The translations under genes and the position numbers were made by a program. The notes beneath the pieces were generated by a model. The model saw only the letters and a program-made list of their open reading frames with translations, searched no databases and was not told where the DNA came from. From Paludibacteraceae bacterium (GTDB lineage Bacteria; Bacteroidota; Bacteroidia; Bacteroidales; Paludibacteraceae), in contig JAKSMY010000061.1 of the NCBI GenBank assembly GCA_024400275.1, positions 1-9,530 on the forward strand: DNA of 9,530 bases, in the 5' to 3' direction. Below are positions 5,485-9,530 of the stretch, one piece after another (the stretch's first letter is position 1; the number at the start of each line of letters is the position of its first letter).

Positions 5485-5643
5485 ATGAAGAACATAATGT
5501 TCGTGCATTTCCAAGATGTAGGTGTGGCAGGTCGTATTGTTCACTTGCAACCTGTAACATGGCAGGACGGGTGGCCGGTGATGGGCAATCATGGCGAACC
5601 GGTAATGGGAAACGGCAAGGGGGACTGGTGGTCAGTAGAGTGA
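5485..5643 (+). pseudogene. Remnant of a family 43 glycoside hydrolase (GH43)
   Basis: A 52-codon frame from ATG 5485 to TGA 5641-5643 encodes a stretch containing HFQDVGVAGRIVHLQPVTW, then QDGWPVMGNHGEPV. This matches, from memory, the conserved block of GH43 beta-xylosidase/arabinofuranosidase-type enzymes ((I/V)HFQD..GRIVHLQP..W.dgWPVIG...GEPV), near the end of the five-bladed catalytic domain. A whole GH43 protein has over 300 residues; nothing of the rest is present, and an in-frame TAA lies five codons upstream. PVMGN occurs twice, so there may also be a small internal duplication. The fragment sits in the leader of the receptor gene. Most likely it is what remains of a deleted polysaccharide-degradation gene; expression as a small protein cannot be ruled out. 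Confidence 0.7.
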
Positions 5644-5718
5644 CAGAGGTGTCTTTTTCAAAGGAAATGCAACTTTTGCAATGTTTGAATACGTCTAATG
5701 GGCAAAATAGGACAAATA

Positions 5719-8247
5719 ATGAAAAAGATTTTGGTACTTATGCTTATGGCAGCGATGACTATAACTCTCAGCGCACAAACCATAGACGGCATGGTGTTGG
5801 ATGAACAGAACACCCCATTGTCGTATGTAACAATTTCTGTTCTAACTCTCGATTCCGGTCTTGTTGCCGGCACGATTACTGATGAGCAAGGGCATTATTC
5901 CTTAACCATTGGTAAGGGTTCGTATATTATTCAAGCATCTTTTGTAGGATATGCCACTTGCACCCGTGAGGTGGTAGTGGATAAGCATATTCATTTAGAT
6001 GCTTTTCACATGGCAGAGGAAGCAGCCAAGTTGCAAGATGTGGTGGTGGAAGCCAAACGCCCTCTTATAGAGCGACAGATGGATAAATTGGTGATGAACG
6101 TGTCGCAATCCACTTTCGCCATCGGGCATAGCGGACAAGACATCTTACGTAAAGCACCCGGTGTGAATATCGACAAAGACGGCAACGTAACCGTCAACGG
6201 CAAATCCGTGGAGATATACATAGACGGTCGCCCTTCGTACATGAGTGGCGAACAACTGAAAGGACTTTTAATGGGGACCGATGCTTCCACTATTGAGAAA
6301 CTTGAAATCATCACCAATCCATCGAGTAAATACGATGCTGCCGGACAGGGAGGTATCATTGATATTAAACTCAAAAAGAATAAATCTAAAGGTCTTAACG
6401 GCACTATTTCCGGCAACTACTCAGGCATGTATTGGAGGAACGTGAAGACTTATGTCAACAACGATATGTTGTCCTTGACACTGAATTATCGTGGTGCTAA
6501 GACATATACGGCATTGGCACTTACGCAGGTGTATGCCAACCAGAATTGGGATATGAACATCCACTCGGAGCAACCTATGACGATAGGCGAACAGACCCAT
6601 CAGCAGTATTTACATACGCACTCCAACACGGATATGGCATTTCAGTATTACAATTTGCGATTGAGTAATGACTTTTACATAGATAACAAGAATACCCTTG
6701 GTTTTATTCTCAATGTACCTATCATGAAAATAGATAACAAGATAAGTCATCCTGAACGCAATCGCTCCCTTGTTACATGGAACAACGATACCTTGCAGAA
6801 CGTGTCCTCCACGGGTGGTAAAACCAATTACAGCCCTCAGCACGCTGCCAATCTTAACTATACACATGTGTTCAACGATAGCCTAAGTCGGGAACTGACC
6901 ACCAATCTCGATTATAACCGTTTCTCTACACATAATACTGACCAACAGCAGAACGACATTGTCACCAATTTGCTGCCTACCCAACCCGTGCAGACCTTGC
7001 AGATCAACACGCAACAAATAGTGGATATCTATTCTGCCAAGGTGGATTTTCAAACGGCTTTTTGGAGAACGGGCATGTTGGAAGCTGGCGCTAAATGGGT
7101 GATGTCCAATACCTTTAATAACATGACCACAGACTCTATAACGAACCATTTTACCTCTACTCGCACTACACGATACGACTATTCGGAACAAGTGGGTGCT
7201 GTGTATATCTCTGCTGCCAAACAGTTTAATCAGCATTGGAATGCCAAAGTGGGACTGCGTGGTGAATTGACCTATGCCAAAGGGACTTTTTACCACGAAA
7301 ATCATGATTCAATAGTGGGACAGAAACCCTATTTTAATCTCTTTCCAACCGCTTTTGTGGGTTATTCGCCCAAGGAACTATGGAATATGAACATCTCCTA
7401 CACACGCCGTATCAAGCGTGCAAGTTATTACCAATTAAATCCTTTTGTGTCCTACTACGACGCTCACTCTTATGAATGTGGTAATCCTGATTTGCAGCCG
7501 GAATTTAACCACCAAGTAGATGTTAATTTCAGTTATAGCTGTTATGTGACACTTGGCTTTAATTTTGCACACACGGTTGCAATGCAGAATCAACGAGTTA
7601 CCATGCAGGAGAATGGTGATTTAATGCGAACATGGGTCAATTTCGGCACATGTACTACGCACGGTGGCTTCCTCTCGCTGACGGAAATACCGATAGTGCC
7701 CAAGTTCAAACGAGATGAAAAGGGCGCGTATATGTACAATAATAAAGGTAAGCGCACCTTAGATGGTTCTTGGCTGGCTTTGACGTTGAATGCGAACTGC
7801 TATTATTTTATCAATCGTGCAGCCGATGATCTTATTTATGGGGTGCAACGCTCCTATTGGAGCAGTTTCTATGCCTGTCTGACAGCGTATCTGCCCAAAG
7901 ACTGCCAATTATCCATAGATGGCAGTTATAGCGCACCTTGCCTAAATGGCTACACAGAGTGGGGAGGGGATTATGATATGAACTTAGCTTTCAAAAAACA
8001 ATTCCTGCAAAAACGCTTGACTTTAACTTTTAAGGTGGATGACTTACTCTGCTCCAGCACATGGACGATGCGTCAAGTGGGCACAACAGAAGGATATTCC
8101 AGTGTAGTGACACAGCGTGCTAACCGCCATTGTGTGGGAATAGGACTGACGTATCTGTTCGGACAAGCACAATCGCATAAGTGGCGCAAGGTTGGAAACA
8201 TGGACGAGACCGCACGACTGGGAAGTGGCGGAAATTTAGGTAAATAA
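5719..8247 (+). CDS. Outer-membrane beta-barrel receptor with carboxypeptidase-like regulatory domain (TonB-dependent receptor type)
   Basis: The product is an 842-residue outer-membrane protein. Residues 1-20 (MKKILVLMLMAAMTITLSAQ) form a signal peptide; this start is preferred over an ATG seven codons earlier because it opens the signal directly. Residues about 22-95 form a carboxypeptidase regulatory-like domain (TIDGMVLDEQNTPLSYVTIS, GTITDEQGHYSL, ASFVGY). About 105-220 is a plug domain (DILRKAPGVNIDKDGNVTVN, EIYIDGRPSYMSGEQL, IEKLEIITNPSSKYDAAGQG). The rest is a beta-barrel of the OMP_b-brl_3 kind, ending in an alternating strand and a polar glycine-rich tail (RLGSGGNLGK) typical of these proteins. 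No SusD-like partner is adjacent, so it is not a classical SusCD pair. The substrate is unknown; siderophore, metal or peptide import and TonB-independent roles are all possible. Confidence 0.93.
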   Translation: MKKILVLMLMAAMTITLSAQTIDGMVLDEQNTPLSYVTISVLTLDSGLVAGTITDEQGHYSLTIGKGSYIIQASFVGYATCTREVVVDKHIHLDAFHMAEEAAKLQDVVVEAKRPLIERQMDKLVMNVSQSTFAIGHSGQDILRKAPGVNIDKDGNVTVNGKSVEIYIDGRPSYMSGEQLKGLLMGTDASTIEKLEIITNPSSKYDAAGQGGIIDIKLKKNKSKGLNGTISGNYSGMYWRNVKTYVNNDMLSLTLNYRGAKTYTALALTQVYANQNWDMNIHSEQPMTIGEQTHQQYLHTHSNTDMAFQYYNLRLSNDFYIDNKNTLGFILNVPIMKIDNKISHPERNRSLVTWNNDTLQNVSSTGGKTNYSPQHAANLNYTHVFNDSLSRELTTNLDYNRFSTHNTDQQQNDIVTNLLPTQPVQTLQINTQQIVDIYSAKVDFQTAFWRTGMLEAGAKWVMSNTFNNMTTDSITNHFTSTRTTRYDYSEQVGAVYISAAKQFNQHWNAKVGLRGELTYAKGTFYHENHDSIVGQKPYFNLFPTAFVGYSPKELWNMNISYTRRIKRASYYQLNPFVSYYDAHSYECGNPDLQPEFNHQVDVNFSYSCYVTLGFNFAHTVAMQNQRVTMQENGDLMRTWVNFGTCTTHGGFLSLTEIPIVPKFKRDEKGAYMYNNKGKRTLDGSWLALTLNANCYYFINRAADDLIYGVQRSYWSSFYACLTAYLPKDCQLSIDGSYSAPCLNGYTEWGGDYDMNLAFKKQFLQKRLTLTFKVDDLLCSSTWTMRQVGTTEGYSSVVTQRANRHCVGIGLTYLFGQAQSHKWRKVGNMDETARLGSGGNLGK

Positions 8248-8257
8248 CAACAAAAGT

Positions 8258-8275
8258 TAAACCCACTAAACCTGC
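8258..8275 (+). repeat. Two units of the 9-bp repeat downstream of the receptor gene
   Basis: TAAACCCAC and TAAACCTGC in tandem, the same 9-mer as at 3374-3508 and 4211-4251. It lies 10 bp after the receptor stop and 2 bp before the heptamer element at 8278. Confidence 0.75.
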
Positions 8276-8277
8276 TA

Positions 8278-8309
8278 CACCGTGCATTGTGCATTGTCAA
8301 CCGTCAACC
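8278..8309 (-). repeat. Heptamer composite element, intergenic (copy 2)
   Basis: Read on the minus strand: GGTTGAC twice, AATGCAC twice, then GGTG. Thirty of 32 bases match the copy inside uvrD (2373-2404). This copy has identical units and looks like the least diverged one in the window. Confidence 0.9.
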
Positions 8310-8352
8310 GTCATCATGTTAGCTATAGATTTTTATCTTTGATTTTTAGTTA

Positions 8353-8375
8353 GATTTCTGAGCGTAAGCGAAATC
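8353..8375. repeat. Hairpin in the receptor-dapB intergenic region
   Basis: GATTTC (8353-8358) pairs with GAAATC (8370-8375), with an inner GC/GC pair around GTAA. It has no T-run directly after it, so it is a weak terminator candidate for the receptor gene. Confidence 0.35.
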
Positions 8376-8388
8376 AATTAAAAGAATA

Positions 8389-8423
8389 TTCTCCATTCTC
8401 AATTCTCATTTTTTAATTTTCCA
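8389..8423. repeat. AT-rich heptamer tandem repeat
   Basis: Five consecutive 7-base units: TTCTCCA, TTCTCAA, TTCTCAT, TTTTTAA, TTTTCCA. It belongs to a different sequence family from the GGTTGAC/AATGCAC heptamers but has the same period of 7. Confidence 0.7.
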
Positions 8424-8432
8424 TTCAATAAG

Positions 8433-8463
8433 TTTGTTTATATCACTTTTTTTTGTATTTTTG
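8433..8463 (+). promoter_or_regulatory. Sigma-ABfr-type promoter upstream of a possible small transcript
   Basis: TTTG (8433-8436) and TATTTTTG (8456-8463) are 19 bases apart; the -33 box continues TTTGTTTATATC like the others. It lies about 194 bp before dapB and has a separate dapB promoter and a hairpin between it and the gene. Confidence 0.6.
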
Positions 8464-8521
8464 CAGCCAAGAAATAAAATTATGACTTTATTATAATAAC
8501 TTTATTATAAAATTAAACGCT

Positions 8522-8581
8522 ATGCGTAGCCTTTTGTTTACACGGCCCCTCGACCCACAAAAACACCTCTTTATAGATTAA
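8522..8581 (+). CDS. Possible small ORF, 19 residues
   Basis: ATG at 8522 to TAA at 8579-8581 encodes MRSLLFTRPLDPQKHLFID. It follows the promoter at 8433-8463 by about 55 nt and ends inside the hairpin at 8573-8590, so promoter, small frame and hairpin form a compact unit. Two copies of ACTTTATTATAA (8485-8496, 8499-8510) precede it. It could equally be a non-coding small RNA. No family is recognised. Confidence 0.25.
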   Translation: MRSLLFTRPLDPQKHLFID

Positions 8582-8593
8582 AAATCTATTTTG
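8573..8593 (+). terminator. Weak intrinsic terminator
   Basis: ATAGATT (8573-8579) pairs with AATCTAT (8584-8590) around a 4-base A loop, followed only by TTT. The stem is A/T-rich, so termination would be inefficient. It would close a transcript of about 125 nt from the promoter at 8433-8463. Confidence 0.4.
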
Positions 8594-8605
8594 TGTCCAA
8601 ATAGT

Positions 8606-8637
8606 TTGCGTATTCCAGATTTTTTTTGTATCTTTGC
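8606..8637 (+). promoter_or_regulatory. Promoter of dapB-lepB
   Basis: TTTG (8606-8609) and TATCTTTG (8630-8637) are 20 bases apart. The expected start near 8642 leaves a leader of about 15 nt before the ATG at 8657. Confidence 0.85.
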
Positions 8638-8656
8638 GCGTTTTTTATAAGATAAT

Positions 8657-9328
8657 ATGAAAATAGCGTTAATCGGATATGGCAAAATGGGGCACATGAT
8701 AGAGCAGATTGCCCTGAGTCGCGGGCACGAAGTGGTGTGCCGCATAGATAAAGATAACCTTGCGGATTTTGACAGTCCCGCTTTCGCCTCTGCCGATGTG
8801 GCAATCGAGTTTACTACCCCTGCTACCGCCAAGGGTAATATTTTGCGCGCGTGGGAGCATGGTGTGCCCGTGGTGTGCGGGACAACAGGGTGGAACCCGG
8901 AGGAGTTGACGATGCACGATGCACAATGCACGATGGTGAAGGATGGTGGAGTACGTATTATGAAAGGAAATTGCACAATGCTCGTTTGGAAAAGTAATTT
9001 CTCCATTGGTGTGAATGTGCTCTTTGAATTGAATAAACAACTGGCGGCGCTGTTGGCTCCATATACCCAATACACCCCGTCCATCACGGAAGTACATCAC
9101 ATCCATAAATTGGACAAACCTTCCGGCACCGCCAAGACATTAGCGGATGATTTACAAACTTACAAATTTACAAATTTACAAATTGAGTCTATTCGCGAGG
9201 GTGAAGTAGCCGGTATTCATACCGTGACGTGGGACAGTCCCGAAGATACAATAGAAATTAAACATATTGCCAAAGGCCGCCAGGGATTTGCCTTGGGGGC
9301 CGTGCTGGCAGCGGAGGAAATCATATGA
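8657..9328 (+). CDS. dapB: 4-hydroxy-tetrahydrodipicolinate reductase
   Basis: This cytoplasmic NAD(P)H-dependent enzyme makes tetrahydrodipicolinate in the diaminopimelate/lysine pathway, feeding peptidoglycan. The 223 residues show the Rossmann motif GYGKMG (7-12), EFTTPATAKGN (51-61), GTTGW (75-79) and the family signature EVHHIHKLDKPSGTA (145-159), in which H147 and K151 correspond to the catalytic H159 and K163 of the E. coli enzyme, and end with GFALGAVLAAEEI. Two microrepeats are translated within it: residues about 83-94 (TMHDAQCTMV, heptamer family) right after GTTGW, and about 165-176 (LQTYKFTNLQIE, 8-mer) after the signature helix. Both are at loop-like positions where family members vary in length, so the enzyme is probably active. 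The stop overlaps the next start as ATGA, implying coupled translation. Confidence 0.96.
   Translation: MKIALIGYGKMGHMIEQIALSRGHEVVCRIDKDNLADFDSPAFASADVAIEFTTPATAKGNILRAWEHGVPVVCGTTGWNPEELTMHDAQCTMVKDGGVRIMKGNCTMLVWKSNFSIGVNVLFELNKQLAALLAPYTQYTPSITEVHHIHKLDKPSGTAKTLADDLQTYKFTNLQIESIREGEVAGIHTVTWDSPEDTIEIKHIAKGRQGFALGAVLAAEEII
8904..8938 (+). repeat. Heptamer element inside dapB (copy 3, diverged)
   Basis: Five 7-base units: AGTTGAC, GATGCAC, GATGCAC, AATGCAC, GATGGTG. It has the same order as the uvrD copy (GTTGAC part, then ATGCAC part, then GGTG) with one more ATGCAC unit and one fewer GGTTGAC unit. It is translated without disrupting dapB. Confidence 0.75.
9151..9182 (+). repeat. 8-bp tandem repeat inside dapB
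   Basis: Four units in tandem: TTTACAAA, CTTACAAA, TTTACAAA, TTTACAAA. Period 8 passes through all three frames and none contains a stop in this register, so it can be translated whatever the entry frame. Confidence 0.8.
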
Positions 9329-9530
9329 AAAGTTTTCAAGATAGAATAGCCGAAGTGCCCCGTAAGGGGTGGGTGGCAGCCGTTGTGTGGGGTGTGTTGT
9401 ATGTGGCTTTTGTTGTTTGGGTAGCGTGGGGCGATTGGGCTTCGCTTGGTTGGCTGGCATTGCTGCCGGTAATCATAGATGCCTTTACGACTAAGTATAT
9501 CAACTGGGGCTTTTGGCGCAAATACAAAGA
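9325..9530 (+). CDS. lepB: Signal peptidase I, N-terminal part (cut by right window edge)
   Basis: The visible 68 codons encode MKSFQDRIAEVPRKGWVAAV, a hydrophobic segment VVWGVLYVAFVVWVAW, a second one LGWLALLPVIIDAFTTKYI and NWGFWRKYK. Bacteroidetes signal peptidases often begin with an extra membrane region ending in a pattern like D.(Y/F).TK..PW.FWKK before the catalytic part, and lepB commonly follows dapB in Bacteroidales. The catalytic Ser and Lys boxes lie beyond the window, so the assignment rests on the N-terminus and the gene order. The start overlaps the dapB stop (ATGA), so the two are one operon. Confidence 0.7.
   Translation, partial: MKSFQDRIAEVPRKGWVAAVVWGVLYVAFVVWVAWGDWASLGWLALLPVIIDAFTTKYINWGFWRKYK

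Noticed and set aside
5353..5592. 80-residue N-terminal extension of uridine kinase
   Set aside because: It crosses the udk promoter and the GH43 remnant and has no family similarity; the normal length starts at 5352.
5719..8247. SusC-type glycan importer
   Set aside because: No SusD gene follows, and the barrel and domain order fit the other outer-membrane beta-barrel receptor family better; the GH43 remnant alone is not sufficient.
8334..8341. TATCTTTG as a further -7 box
   Set aside because: No TTTG lies 19-21 bases upstream.
8522..8581. Similarity of LFTRPLDP to the start of uroporphyrinogen-III synthase
   Set aside because: Eight residues of a loose motif are not enough, and no continuation exists.

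Overview
The window looks like chromosomal DNA from a Bacteroidetes bacterium, most likely order Bacteroidales. The main evidence is promoter grammar: seven matches to the Bacteroidetes sigma-ABfr pattern (TTTG at -33, 19 or 20 bases, TAnnTTTG at -7). Start codons sit behind AT-rich leaders without Shine-Dalgarno sequences. The gene content also fits: an outer-membrane beta-barrel receptor with a carboxypeptidase-like N-terminal domain, and dapB directly followed by lepB.

Layout. Bases 1-450 hold the tail of an unrecognised gene (2-142, +) and a gene-free, hairpin-rich stretch flanked by two outward-facing promoters. Bases 451-591 form a compact RNA gene, promoter plus hairpin terminator, that may be a 6S RNA. 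A convergent hypothetical gene (579-1052, -) shares its terminator. Two interlocked divergent promoters at 1292-1339 lead into uvrD/pcrA (1349-3661, +). A minus-strand operon follows: udk (4735-5352), a shortened chromate-transporter half (4249-4647) and a full-length half (3644-4210), whose 3' end overlaps uvrD by 18 bp. A second interlocked promoter pair (5383-5430) drives udk leftwards and, rightwards, a leader that contains a GH43 glycosidase remnant (5485-5643) and then a large outer-membrane receptor gene (5719-8247). A 409-bp repeat-rich intergenic region contains a possible small transcript. dapB (8657-9328) overlaps the start of lepB (9325-, cut by the window edge).

The most unusual signal is a set of short tandem microrepeats that recur across the window both between and inside genes: a 7-mer family (GGTTGAC/AATGCAC), a 9-mer family (TAAACCTGC), an 8-mer (TTTACAAA) and an AT-rich 7-mer (TTCTCAA). 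A 32-bp heptamer composite in uvrD recurs at 30/32 identity downstream of the receptor gene and, degenerated, inside dapB. The 9-mer has expanded to 15 units in the linker of UvrD, and the same 9-mer sits exactly where the first chromate-transporter gene is cut short, supplying its stop codon. Host reading frames stay open through the copies inside uvrD and dapB. This looks like a dispersed microrepeat family that seeds itself into genes, comparable in outcome to Rickettsia palindromic elements or cyanobacterial heptamer STRRs. No mobilising gene is visible here.

How the genes work together: they are mostly housekeeping (DNA repair, pyrimidine salvage, lysine and cell-wall diaminopimelate synthesis, protein export) plus envelope transport. 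No defence, phage or CRISPR module is seen, and no tRNA or rRNA.
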